Assembly (NCBI GenBank): GCA_010094045.1
Contig: ML986675.1
Span: forward strand, 125,152 to 189,151
DNA length: 64,000 nucleotides
Direction: 5' to 3'
DNA from: Lojkania enalia
Taxonomy: Eukaryota > Ascomycota > Dothideomycetes > Pleosporales
A program made the translations under genes and the position numbers. Below are positions 33,683 to 44,250 of the stretch, piece by piece (positions within the stretch are counted from its first letter, which is position 1; every line of letters starts with the position of its first letter). Under the pieces are notes generated by a model. The model saw only the letters and a list, made by a program, of their open reading frames with translations, was not told the origin of the DNA and searched no databases.

Positions 33683-34693
33683 TTAATTGGAGTTTGCAGC
33701 TATAAAACACATTTCCTGCTGTCCCTGCACCACACCGAGCTCACGACCTAAATCCGAAGCCTGTGGCGCAATGGACGATCTTACGGGCGGCATTCCTTCC
33801 ACTGAAGGCACGCGCCTCACCGTAGAACCCTCATTGAGCGCATTCAAATTTGCAGCTGTGAGTTGCGAGCCAGGCCTCAAATGAGACTGTGGTGATATAG
33901 CAGATCTTGGGCGTGAATATTCGGACCTTGAATGTCTTCGGAGTACATCTGGCACTTTTGGGCTGTGCTGTTGGTAGGGGCTTGGTGAGAAACCGCTGTC
34001 GTTGCGAGGGGGGGTGTTTCCTTGATCGCAGTTGTAGATAGGGATAGCCTTGGATCTCGGGTATTTAGGACGAAATAGACCGTCGTATGAAGCTGCGTTA
34101 TCTCTGCGGCGAGAATCCCTTGATATATGGCGAGGCGCATGGCGGCTTGCAGTTAAAGGAGGGAGTTCCTGTTCAGCAATTCGTCGATATCTCTGCCGGT
34201 GAGAGCGTGACGAAGACGTCTCCTCAGTCCTAGAAGCCTCGTAATGCTGGTCCCTCCGTCTTCGACGCGAATTCTTCTTGCTCTTCTCTCCTCGGCTCTT
34301 ATCCTCGCCATCCTTATTCTTCAACCTCAGCCTCACCCTCTGCCCCTTTCCATGCTCAAGTTCCTTCAGCTGAATATACTTCTCTCCCTCCTGATCCCCC
34401 CTTTCGCCATCAAGCGGACACTTGACATAGATCTTGACCTCTCTATCATCTCCATCGTCTTCCGTAGCTACAAGCCGATATACATTGATCGTCGACTCAC
34501 GTACTTGGATATCGTCTTTGCTCCCATGCCGTACATGAGCCGCGAACTTTGTGTGCTTTTTTCTAATGAAGGCGTACTTTGCTTTTGGTCTGGCAGGGTC
34601 TTTCTTGATAATGAAGGCGCGGTGGCGGATGAGCATTGATGTTGTTTTGCGCCAGCCGTTCTTAGCGATGGATGCGAGGATTTCGAGCGCCAT
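33683..34693 (-). CDS. Basic, largely disordered fungal protein of unknown function (336 aa)
   Basis: Single open frame. ATG 34693 (MALEILASIAKNGWRKTTS) is used because the codon further upstream is GTG. Residues about 1-115 may be folded (AKYAFIRKKHTKFAAHV, then STINVYRLVATEDDGDDREVKIYVKCPLD). The rest is disordered: an Arg/Ser/Lys-rich tract (about 125-205, with an RRRRR run that could be a nuclear localisation signal) and a Ser/Pro/Arg-rich tail. No enzyme motif, membrane helix or known domain is visible. An upstream exon is possible, since the frame begins abruptly, but I found no convincing one. Confidence 0.6.
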   Translation of the reverse strand: MALEILASIAKNGWRKTTSMLIRHRAFIIKKDPARPKAKYAFIRKKHTKFAAHVRHGSKDDIQVRESTINVYRLVATEDDGDDREVKIYVKCPLDGERGDQEGEKYIQLKELEHGKGQRVRLRLKNKDGEDKSRGEKSKKNSRRRRRDQHYEASRTEETSSSRSHRQRYRRIAEQELPPLTASRHAPRHISRDSRRRDNAASYDGLFRPKYPRSKAIPIYNCDQGNTPPRNDSGFSPSPYQQHSPKVPDVLRRHSRSEYSRPRSAISPQSHLRPGSQLTAANLNALNEGSTVRRVPSVEGMPPVRSSIAPQASDLGRELGVVQGQQEMCFIAANSN

Positions 34694-35119
34694 CAGTATC
34701 ACGAATAGATGAGATGTGGATAAACTCTATAATAGAGCGAATGGGAATGGCATATACAGGATACGCAGATGGAAGCAGACTCAGAGCCATGTTAAGAGAC
34801 ATATTATGCATAGGTGTCGTATCAGGAAGGAACAAGACGGTTGAGTGTTGTGACTTCGTTTCCAAGTAGACCGCCGGGTGAAAGAGACTTGCCACTTACC
34901 AATCCACATCTTCAAGTCGAACATAAATACCTGGTGTGAAACGCTGGGAAAACTACAAAGCCCGTTTCATATCTATAATAAATATTTCCCGATGATAGCA
35001 AATTTCTAGAATGTCTAGGAGGTCAAGAGCAGATGTGCCTAGCAAAGCTCTGTGACGCGCCAAATCTATATAGGCTCGGATATAAAATTTATCAATGGGA
35101 CCGAAAGGAAATTCTCACA
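34694..35119. other. Intergenic, no gene seen
   Basis: Promoter side of the disordered-protein gene and 3' flank of the SIS-domain gene. Nothing specific is recognised. Confidence 0.4.
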
Positions 35120-35994
35120 TCATGAGACAGGCAAAGCCTTCCGTCTCTTTTCACGCCTGTCCGCGCCCTTATTTATATTCGTGTTACGCCGTACGTAAGC
35201 TCCAATGGCTCCTCCGGGATGATTTCTTTGGAAGACTTCCTTTGTATTTCCTTCGTGCAAAGCCTCGGCTACGGTAAGGGCGAGCATGTCTCCAACGGCA
35301 ATGGCCACCGTAGTAGATGTAGTCGGGGCGCTTACTCCAAACGATGTTTCTTCAAGCTCATGTATCGGAGCCGGCAAAAGAATTGCATCGGGGCGCTCTC
35401 TGATGAGCGGGCAGTCCACTGGGTACTTGTGGGATGTTATGGCGAGAAGAGGTATGGATTCCGGGGTATGCTGGAGAACGCTGAGAAGCTCGGAGGTCTT
35501 CCCAGAGTACGAAATAAATAATATAGCGTCATTCTATGTGTTTTCGTCAGCCGCATATACGCCGCTAAGAGCAAAATCTGCCCTACCGGTCTCACGTCTC
35601 CCAAATCACCGTGAACCGCTTCTGCCGCGTGCAGAAAGGAGCTTGCCAGTCCCAAACTCTTCATAGTGGCCACAATCTTCCTCCCAACAAGCCCGCTTTT
35701 GCCCACGCCGCATACTATCGTTTTGCCACCCGCTCGCTCCACGTTCCTAATGCATTCAACGGCCTGGAGTAGACCATCTCTTGCAACATGATCGCTTTGG
35801 TACAATATAGTGACCTGAGAAATCGCAGTCGCGGCAGTCGAAAGGACGTTCACCGCTCTATCGAGAAGGTTCGCCGCCTCGGGATCATCTAAGGACAACG
35901 GCGGAGTGAGAGGTTCATCGTCGCTGCGTTTGCGCTTCAACATCTGAGGCGACTGTAGAGAGTCCTTGCTGACTACATCTGGAGCACGGTACAT
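35120..35994 (-). CDS. SIS-domain sugar-phosphate isomerase homologue (KpsF/GutQ family), two exons
   Basis: Exons 35994-35587 and 35533-35120, giving 273 aa; the 53-nt intron joins RP/NDAILFISYSGKT in phase. The SIS fold covers about residues 70-245. It shows the nucleotide- and sugar-binding motif GVGKSGLVGRKI, then HAAEAVHGDLGDV and SYSGKTSELL. The SAPTTSTTVAIAVGDMLA helix and NHPGGAIG follow. These match bacterial arabinose-5-phosphate isomerases, which convert ribulose 5-phosphate to arabinose 5-phosphate. The two C-terminal CBS domains of KdsD/KpsF are missing. Fungi make no KDO-containing lipopolysaccharide, so the true substrate is unknown. About 40 N-terminal residues are a fungal extension with KRKR basic residues. 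Ser or Thr in the SGKT loop would bind the sugar phosphate. Confidence 0.85.
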
Positions 35995-36444
35995 CCTAGG
36001 CTATTACCTAAACAGATTTGAGAAGATATCGCGGGAGCACGGAAGCTTAGGTCCGGGCTGGAGGCGCAAGGTGGGGGGGTTTCACTTTCACAAAGGCGAG
36101 TAGAAATGCGCTAGAAGACTGATAGAGACAGACGGAGGGCTACATGAGACTGGAGAGCAGTATTTAAGGCGACGGAAGGAGGTGGGCACGTTATAAATAG
36201 TGGCGGGGGCCATGGCGACACAGTAGCGCGGCGTGGTAGTGAATGTGTATTTCTTTAGTGTGGTCAGCTCCAAGCGGCGGCGGTTGTTCGATGGGCCGAC
36301 GGGCGCCAAGAGATTGCGATATCGAGCCGGGTCCCACCGCTTGCAACCGCGGGTTCTAACCGCATCCGGCGACCTCCCGGATTGTCTACGGATCACCACT
36401 CCCTCGCCCACGCCCTCTTTGCTCCGGTCTATTATCCTTGCATC
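35995..36444. other. Intergenic, no gene seen
   Basis: Lies between the SIS-domain gene start and the end of the acetyltransferase gene, both on the minus strand. It includes a G-run near 36073. No regulatory site is clear enough to call. Confidence 0.4.
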
Positions 36445-36978
36445 TCAAGCATCCGGCATATTGCGTGCTTCTGCCTGCCTCGCGTTTAGCGTTGCTCTTC
36501 GCACTCCTAAGGGCGTCAGTCCGCCTTCGCTTTTGTTCAGCACCTTCATCCCTAGCTCGCGCTCGTACATGCGCTGAGCGTGCTCCGAATTCGTGAGAAG
36601 CATCCACCACCTCAAATCCGGCATGTCTAGGACGATATCCTTGCAGCAGCTGATGAGCCACTTGGCCAAGCCCAGCTTCCTATAGTCCTCGTAGATAAAA
36701 ACATCCGTCAGGTAGGCGAAAGTCGTGTAATCTGTTATCATGCGGGCCATGCCAATCGGCGTCGACGGCGTATTTGGGGCATTTCCGATGCTGAATACTC
36801 CGAGCGTGCACGAGTTGTCAAGCATTGCCTTCATGTTCTTCTGTGATGTGGGCTTCGCCCAGAACACGTCGGGGTGGTCAAACACCTTCTGGACGAACTC
36901 GTGAGGCAGCAGATCCCGCGATGTTGAGATGAGAAAGTCTTGATCGCCAATCGTTCGGCGCCATTCTTTGGTCTCCAT
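36445..36978 (-). CDS. GNAT-family N-acetyltransferase (177 aa)
   Basis: Small single-exon GNAT protein. ATG 36978 (METKEWRRTI) is preferred because related fungal proteins begin just before the W-R-T-I-strand; an in-frame ATG at 37053 would add 25 residues. The fold shows an early strand (FLISTSRDLLP), a central strand (IGMARMITDYTTFAYLTDVFIYEDYRKLGLAKWLI) with the acetyl-CoA loop Y-R-K-L-G-L-A-K, and a late strand WMLLTNSEHAQRMYERELGM. That order fits the Q/R-x-x-G-x-G/A pyrophosphate loop, here RKLGLA with the second Gly replaced. It transfers acetyl from acetyl-CoA to an unknown amine. The layout is similar to small fungal and bacterial stand-alone acetyltransferases. Confidence 0.85.
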   Translation of the reverse strand: METKEWRRTIGDQDFLISTSRDLLPHEFVQKVFDHPDVFWAKPTSQKNMKAMLDNSCTLGVFSIGNAPNTPSTPIGMARMITDYTTFAYLTDVFIYEDYRKLGLAKWLISCCKDIVLDMPDLRWWMLLTNSEHAQRMYERELGMKVLNKSEGGLTPLGVRRATLNARQAEARNMPDA

Positions 36979-37271
36979 TGTGAAGGAATGCAGATGTATG
37001 AGAGCTGTTTCAGATGCTCCTTGGGTGCGCCTTATATACGTTTTCGGACGCATCTTGACTCATAGTAGGCGCCCTTTACCTATCAGGGAACATAATCCAC
37101 ATTTGTTGAATACAAACTGTGCAAGCTCCACAGCGCGTTACAGTCGCAATTTTCACAGGCTTCAAATGTGTATATTGGGTATACTACCGTGTAGAAAAAG
37201 GTTATCTATCCAACTCATACCTATTCAGCCCACCAACCCCGCCGTACCCAATCCTCTATCCCTCTATCCAC

Positions 37272-38694
37272 CTACAAATTCAAAATCCACTTTACATCCC
37301 TCGTACCCTTCAACGGCTCGTTGATCTCCTCCACTTGCCGGAATCTCACCGGGATACCTGCGTTGAGTAAGCCCAAAAGAGACTTCCCATACTTGCACGT
37401 CTCGCCCTTCACGAACGGGAAGCCCTTGCTGTCTGGGGAAGGAATAGGAGGTCCTTCAATGCGATGCATAGAGACAGCAAATAGCAGCTCCGCTCGGCGA
37501 ATTTCCGGCGATCTCCGCAACGTAGTGCTGGACCTCGGGAACGTCCGCTTGAAGCTGCGCGAAGAGGGTGGCCTTGGGGTCGGGCCCCAGAGTGGTGGCT
37601 GGCGGTGGCGCAGCGATATGAGAAGCTCTGGAGACGGTGACAGTTGAAATGGCCTGTGAAGCCGGCTCAGAGGCTTTACCCTGAGCTGGTCGGGCGGGTG
37701 GAGGAGTAGAGGCAACAGGGACATGACCCCCCAAAACCGTAGAGGCTGGAATGGCCATAGAATAGGTAGCTTTAGAGGTGCTACCCTCTGAAGCGGGTAG
37801 AGTCGGTGCAGTCAGCAATAGAAGTGGGAGCGGCTGGCGCCAGGTGATCATGAGCGGCACACAGACCTGTATTCCTTCCTTGAGGGTGGTGAGCTCTGGC
37901 GGCAGTGAAGTCTGGTCACTCAGGTTCATCTGAACTTTGTCGAGGGCGTCCAGTGGCCAGTTGGCGAAGTGGCATTCTAGCTCAGTGAGCCGCGGAGTTA
38001 GGTATAGGGGATGCCATGAGCGAGTAGGTCGCGGACGACTTGTTTAGTGATTTCCAGGAGGTCAGTTTCATTGGAAGTTTTGTCGGCGGAGGTTAGGAGG
38101 GCGATGGCTAGGTGTAGCTTTTTTTCCGATTTCGTCAAGTTGCTCTACCTTTCGGCGGCGAGCTTCAGCCATGCGGTTGTAGTACTCGAATTAGTTTGAG
38201 GGTTGCTCAAAAAGCATGCCGGTTTTCCGGATCCGTTCCCAACGGGGGGCCATGAGCTCTCCACACGCTTTCGTGGATTGCTCCATGGTGATGGCTGGCT
38301 CGGGCTTTTCTTCCGGTTCCTTGCCGTTGGCCCAGGCTTCCCAGTGCAGTTCGGACTGTAGGATTTGGAATTGAGAGGGTTCCTCGTAGACGACAGTGCG
38401 GACGCTAGTGCTGCTCAAGGGCTCGTTGTCCAACAGTTGGGAAAGATAGCGAGTGGGGCGTAAAGGTCGAGGATATCGGCATTGATGGGAGCCCTGAGTC
38501 TACTTCCAAGTTGCGATAGGTTTTGAAGCACCAATAACCTTGCATAGCGAACGTGGTAGAGGTAGAGGAGGATGAGAGGGAGACACCTGTAAAATAGACA
38601 CTGCCTGGATAACATGAACGTTGTGGGCATAATGGTTGCCAAAGGCGCGACCAAGAACGGCGCTCGCGGCGCGGACAGTCGTGGAAAATATCAT
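37272..38694 (-). pseudogene. Frame-broken gene of unknown function
   Basis: A run of coding-like minus-strand text is split over at least four frame changes or stops. Pieces include MIFSTTVRAASAVLGRAFGN (from 38694), INADILDLYAPLAIF, LDNEPLSSTSVRTVVYEEPS to KTGMLFEQPSN-stop, and KLHLAIALLTSADKTSNETD. Next come MNLSDQTSLPPELTTLKEGI and a Pro/Ala/Thr tract. The end reads RRAELLFAVSMHRIEG to EPLKGTRDVKWILNL. The switch near 37505 fits one extra base (after VAEIA). No intron ends explain the breaks. I do not recognise the family. It may be a dying gene, a mobile-element gag-like relic, or an assembly with indels. Confidence 0.5.
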
Positions 38695-39079
38695 ATTGAG
38701 TTGTGCTTAATATGTTGGAAGTAGTTTAGCGTAATGTTCGTCGGTGAGGTGGGAGAAGAGCAGGGAGTAGAGTTATATATACCACGAGGGTGGGCGACAG
38801 CAGGAGTTTGACGCCAAGAAGCGCGAGATCAATCCTCCTGCATAATAGCTAGAAAAATATTAAAATAATTATTGCGCGGCGGTAGAAAACTTGTGACAGT
38901 GCAAAAAAGGGGAAGTTACTCACGACAAAGCAAGGTAGAAAGCGAGTGACCATCAACGCAAAACGGCCATCAGCAGAGCTGGGGAGCAAGATTATCGGAA
39001 TATCGATTGCAAGTTGGTATGGTGTTGCACCTAAAATTCCTTGTTATGGCTGCGGGGTATTATCCAACACCACTGCTGT
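38695..39079. other. Intergenic, no gene seen
   Basis: Former upstream region of the broken gene and 3' flank of RAP1. Confidence 0.4.
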
Positions 39080-41602
39080 TCACTCCCACTCAATACCCCT
39101 CCCCTTGTAATACCCCTCCAACCATTTCAATCTCTCCGTAGTTCCACCCCACCCATTCTCCTTGTGTTTAATTTCCAATCTCGCCAGTGCAACTCCATCA
39201 CCGCTCGTCAACATTTGATCTTCCTCTTCGCTCCAAATGCCCCTCTGATTTGGTAATGGTTTGTTCTCTGCCCACGCATCTAGGACAAGTTCGGTGAGAT
39301 TAGGTCTACATCGCGTAATTTTAAGAGCTTTTATGATCTGGTCATCTTTAAACCCACTCTCGTGTTGTGCGTTGAAGAAATCTTCGAATTCGTCGTGTTC
39401 AAGTGGTGGGTCGGGGTCTCCGGAGGTGGTAGATGAAGGAGACGAAGATGCTAGGGATTGCTGAGATGGCCGGAGGTTGGATGCAGGTGCAAGGTTGGAC
39501 GGGAGGGAGGCAGAGGGTTCTTCATCGTTGAGAGAGTGACGAAAGTCTTGGAGTGATTGTGTTGTGGATGCTATCGATGCCGGTTTGCGGGTTGGCGAAG
39601 AGGGCTGAAGTGAGGCGCTTGGACTTCTAGCCCCACCCTCTTCTTCTAACTCTTGCTCAGAGAACCCCGCCGGCCTGTGACGTGGGGCGCGAGGAGTTGG
39701 CGTGTTCGAGGGGAAATCGCTAGAAGACGGCGGTTCAAGCTTGACTCGGCTAGGAGGTGTCCGGGAAGGGTTATGTAATTCATCCGACTCTGAGACTTCA
39801 CTGAGCTCTTCGTCCTCGCTCAAGTCCAGTATTTGTGAATCTTGCTGAGCTGGTAGGTTAGTCTGAATATCGCCTTTCGCGCGCTGTTGCGCTTCTATTT
39901 CGTCCTCGCCGCTATAGTTAGAGCTTGCAGCAGAAGAGATCTCGAGTGGTTGTTGCTGCGTCCCAGACGTTTCACCTATTTCAGGTTGCGCATCGTGGAT
40001 GGGCGTAGAGCTTTTACCTCGCCGCCTTTTTAGATGACGAGATGGCTCACCGTCCTCTTGCTTATCAATATTCCCATCACTACGTCGCTTAAGAGACTTC
40101 AATGCCTTGTTGTACGCTTTGGCCAAATAATTAGGAGTTGTCTGGTGAACCGTGGACGAGGATGGTGCCGCCTCAAGATCAGAACGAATTTTATCAGCTG
40201 ATTCTAGTGCATTATAATGAGCTTTTTCTGTCTCTGTCAGCTCTTTCCACTGGGGTAGTAATATTTGGTGAAGTTTCACTATAACAAATCAGCTATACAG
40301 AAACCGAAATCTGACAACTTTCTTACGGTAACTCAGAGAAGGATTATCATCCCAAACAGCGAATTTCTTCTCCTGAGTGAAGAACTGATATGCATCGAAC
40401 GGCTTCTTGCCTTTCCGTTCCTCAAGTAGTTGTTCCACGGCGGCATCCTCCAGACAGGGAGAACTGGTAGACTTACTTTGTGATGCAATAACCCCTTCAT
40501 CTTTGGGCTTCGGGGTGGACGGATCGACAACCTCGGATTGCTCTGTTTTATCCATGGGAGCCTCTTCATTCTCTTCGTCCTGCTTATCGTAGAACCTCTT
40601 TTGTATTCGAATCCTTTTCTCTACTGGATCTTCTTCCCATTGTGGGCGCACCACCTTTTCAAAATACTGCCTCCACTGCTCGGCCGTTTGAGATTTACCT
40701 TCTGTAAACCCTTCCCAGCCCAACATATATCTCTCTTTATCACATGCAATTATGATATCTGCATTAGCATAAAGTTGTTCCCACTCGTCCTTGGTAAACA
40801 AGGTAACAAGATCGTCCACTGCATGATCCTCACTCGCCGAATCAATCCTGCTAGCGCCATTCATCCGTGATGCTGCGGCCTGCCGTGATTGGTCATTCGA
40901 GCTTCCATCCGCACTTGCTCTTGCTGGACTTTCTGGTCTTTTCGAAGCGGCTCGCTTTGGTGCGACCTGTTCCGCAGGCCGATCGGAAGGGGGCGACGAT
41001 GGCGCATTGGATGAAGGAATAAAGGCCGGAGAAGACCTATCGCGCAGTTGTTTGAGATATCGATCGCGCCATGACTGCCACGTGTGTCGGGGGTACTGTA
41101 CTTCTCAGCATTGCAATATGCATAACTTGAGGATAAGAAATACCTTTGTCTCGAGCTCTTTGTATATTTCATTCCCACTATCGGAACCGCCTTGCGCGAG
41201 ATGGTCCCGTACCCACTTGTAGAGTATATTATCCTCCTCCTCCGTGTAGGCAGCCCGTAACGGTTTTTTAGGTCTACTAAGTGATCCTGCCGGACGGGCT
41301 GTTCCAGCAGGTGGCCCGGCGCGATGTGACTCGGGGTTCTCGATCTCTCCGTGTTTGATGGATTGCTCGATGAAGGTGTACGATATGGTCCCGGGCGGGC
41401 AGTCCCTCCGGCAATGGTCGGCAATCAAATAGTCAGCGAGCTTTTCGAGGATAACGACCTCGCCGCCATTGCTCTTGATGAGCTCGAGAAAGTGGCTCCG
41501 TAATGGACATTTCTGGGCAACCCAGAACTTCTTGCCTTGAAACAATTGCCCGCCGAGATCAGCTCCTTCGGCAACGTCATTGTAGACGACATTCGCAGCC
41601 AT
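39080..41602 (-). CDS. RAP1: Telomere-binding protein Rap1 homologue, three exons
   Basis: Exons 41602-41144, 41095-40327, 40278-39080, giving 808 aa. The N-terminal BRCT domain (about 18-98) contains GKKFWVAQKCPLRSHFLELI, NGGEVVILEKLADYLIADH and FIEQSI. The Rap1-type Myb domain (about 115-175) reads YTEEEDNILYKWVRDHL, GNEIYKELETK, then (across intron 1) YPRHTWQSWRDRYLKQL. A second Myb-like helix set is at about 260-310 (LFTKDEWEQLYANADII). An HMG-box-like segment spans intron 2 (AYQFFTQEKKFAVWDDNPSLSYLKLHQ). A long acidic, Ser-rich disordered region follows. The Rap1 C-terminal interaction domain (about 715-808) carries DEFEDFFNAQHESGFKDDQI and KALKITRCRPNLTELVLDAW. It acts in the shelterin-like telomere complex and possibly in subtelomeric silencing. 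Start ATG 41602 gives the normal BRCT position. An upstream open extension begins with GTG and is not used. Confidence 0.9.
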
Positions 41603-41919
41603 TCTAGGCGCAGGCCGATTGTAGTTGGCGCTGTGAATGTTTGGAGGAGAGCTCGGACGTTTTGACGCGCTCGAACACGCGCTCACGCGGGGGCTTGGCG
41701 CTGATCAGGTGGACTGGCTAGGTGTGATGGGCTGAATCGCTGTCAACCAGAGACAACCATCAAGAGTGAGAACAGTCCTACGACTGCTGTAAATCGAAGG
41801 CCATGAATACTGGCAGTCACCGGAGCACAAACACAAAGTAATAGTGATAGTCGTCGCGCCCTACCTTCACTCACCTACCCCGCCATGCACGGCGCGAGGC
41901 ACCCTAATCCCGCTCCAAG
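41603..41919. promoter_or_regulatory. Divergent promoter region between RAP1 and SWF1
   Basis: 317 bp separate the two divergent start codons, so both promoters must lie here or overlap the genes. No TATA or CCAAT core stands out. Confidence 0.5.
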
Positions 41920-43272
41920 ATGGCATTCCCACGCATGATAGCCATATTCACCGTCACAATATCGCTGCTCACGTTTGTCGCCTTCTTTGGCCGACTTCCC
42001 GCCTTCAGGTAGCAGCATCCTAGTTAACTGGCTTCAATATCACTGCTCACCGTAATTAGAAACACGCCCATTAGCTTCCTTCACCGGCTCATCGTAGTTC
42101 ACATACCCTCCACCCTCCGCAGGCTTGACGTTCTCCTAACCAATGGCCGCATCACCGGCGGGAGCGGCCGTCTGGGCCGCTACCTCATGTACGACAAGCA
42201 CCCTGTGGTCATGATCTTCTTCCTCGGCCTCGTCTCTGGCAGCGCCGCGCTCTTCATACCCGCGATTTGGGACAAGCTTACCGTCCGCCATAAGCTCCTG
42301 ATACCACTCATACTCCCGCAACCGTACTTATTCACGTACCTCAGCGCGAAACAGAACAACGAGACGCACATTAACCACGTGAACCACGCCGCGCAGATGA
42401 GACACTACCCGTACGACAGGGTGCTGTATTACCCGGGCACGGAATGCAGGACGTGCAAGTTCTTCAAGCCGGCGAGGAGCAAGCACTGCAGCATATGCAA
42501 GACGTGCGTGGCACGGATGGACCACCATTGCGTCTGGGTGAACAATTGTCTCGGGCGGGGCAACTACAGGTGGTTCCTTGGCCTGCTACTCTCCACGGCC
42601 GTCATGCTGGCGTACGGTGCATACTTAGCACATCTCGTTCTGTCCCCACTCGCAGATAGGCATTATAAGAGATACGAACGCTGGTATAGATATAAAGGGA
42701 TTTCAGTTCCCTCAGACTGGCTCGGGTACTTAGACATCAAGCTTCACTACTTCCTAACCTTCACCAGCATATACCTCGACGTAGGTGGGTTGCGAGCCTC
42801 GGGCGTTGGCCTCCTCGCCCTACTGACCTGGCCTCTCCCACTCGGTCTCTTAGGCTACCACATCTACCTAATCTGGGCCGGCATGACGACCAACGAGAGC
42901 GGCAAATGGGAAGACTGGAAGGACGACATGGCGGATGGCGTTGTCTTCCTCGGCCACAGACGCAGAGAAACCATGCAAACCATGTACCCATCCAAGCCCA
43001 CTTATCCAGCGTCAGACTCGTCCTCAGACTCTCCAATCCCAACCCCCCCTGAGACCCCGCCCGAGGACGAAGAGGAGCCCCCGACGACCTGGCCGTTGGA
43101 GAGCCGCCACATCCTGATCCGCACGCAGACGGGCCAGCCGCCGCAGAGCCTACCTAGTAGGATTAAAACCGTCGCCGACGTGGACAGCTTCGAGCGGGTC
43201 TGGAACCTAAGCGAGGTGGAAAACGTCTACGATCTGGGCTTCTGGGATAACTTCTTTGAAGCGTTGAAGTAG
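41920..43272 (+). CDS. SWF1: Palmitoyltransferase Swf1-type (DHHC zinc-finger), two exons
   Basis: Exons 41920-42008 and 42060-43272, giving 433 aa. The DHHC Cys-rich domain begins with ECRTCKFFKPARSKHCSICK and is followed by CVARMDHHCVWVNNCLG, with D184-H185-H186-C187 as the catalytic motif. Hydrophobic membrane segments lie before it (about 10-28 and 75-95) and after it (about 205-225 and 285-305). The TTxE-like signature is MTTNESGKWEDWKDD, directly after the last membrane helix. Swf1 palmitoylates SNAREs and other single-pass membrane proteins near their membrane segment, acting at the ER. The C-terminal tail is Pro/Glu-rich and ends in a conserved-looking VENVYDLGFWDNFFEAL. It diverges from RAP1. 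Confidence 0.9.
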
Positions 43273-43472
43273 ATGGATAATGAAATACGTAGATATTCAT
43301 CTTTGCCTCGGCAGTCTGACAGGAATGTTGTTTTGTGCGAATAAAGGCGGTGCAGGGGAGGGCGTTGTAAGGCATGTAGCTACGGCGTCTGGCTCGCAAT
43401 AAAGTGTTGATCCCTTTTTTTTTTATTACTTTATTCATACAAGTCGTTCATACACACCCCCTACCTAACCTC
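43273..43472. other. 3' flank of SWF1 up to the assembly gap
   Basis: Short stretch between the SWF1 stop and the N run, with a T-tract near 43416. No gene is seen. Confidence 0.5.
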
Positions 43473-43572
43473 NNNNNNNNNNNNNNNNNNNNNNNNNNNN
43501 NNNNNNNNNNNNNNNNNNNNNNNNNNNNNNNNNNNNNNNNNNNNNNNNNNNNNNNNNNNNNNNNNNNNNNNN
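43473..43572. other. Assembly gap (100 N)
   Basis: Exactly 100 ambiguous bases, the conventional length for a gap of unknown size. The right edge is followed by an A-tract (43583-43608), which may have caused the assembly break. Confidence 0.98.
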
Positions 43573-43677
43573 ATAAAAACCAAAACAAAAAAAAAAAAAA
43601 AAAAAAAAGCCAACTCGTCCAAACGCCAGATACCGCCATCCTATCCCATCCCATCCAAATTCAACTCACTATCCCAC

Positions 43678-44199
43678 CTACCCCTCAATCCCCAAATGAT
43701 CAACATGCTTCTGCCCCTGCACCATCTTAGCCTGGCCTTGCGCCTGCCCAATCTCGCGCGCCGTCTGCTGCTTGCCGTGCTCGGTAGCGTTGGCGGACGC
43801 GTAGGCAGCGCCCTGGCCCGCGGCGTGACCTTGTGCAATGGCTATATTAAACAGTTAGCGCTAGCGGTGAGGGTAGTTGGGCCGCAGAGAGGGGACAAGA
43901 CGACCGTAGCGGGGAGACAGGAAGGGCAGAAGAGGAGGAAGAGGAAAGGAACGGTAGGAGTAGCCTACCTTTATCATCTCGATCTTCGACGCTTGTAGAC
44001 GAGCCGTCTGGGTTTGTGTGCGTGGTTTTCTTGGACTTGGAGGATAGGGCGCCGGAGAAGGCGCCGAAGATGTTGAGGTTCAGGCCGGCCTGGGGGTTGT
44101 TGGTGTGGGTTAGATGGGATGAGTGGTGCGGTGCGGTGCAGTGCAGATTGGGGGCGATTGGAGGAAGCAAAAGAGAAGCATTAAAATGGAGGGAAAAAA

Positions 44200-44250
<51 letters not shown>

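Noticed and set aside
41603..41686. N-terminal extension of Rap1 starting at 41686
   Set aside because: The codon there is GTG and the BRCT domain begins normally from ATG 41602.
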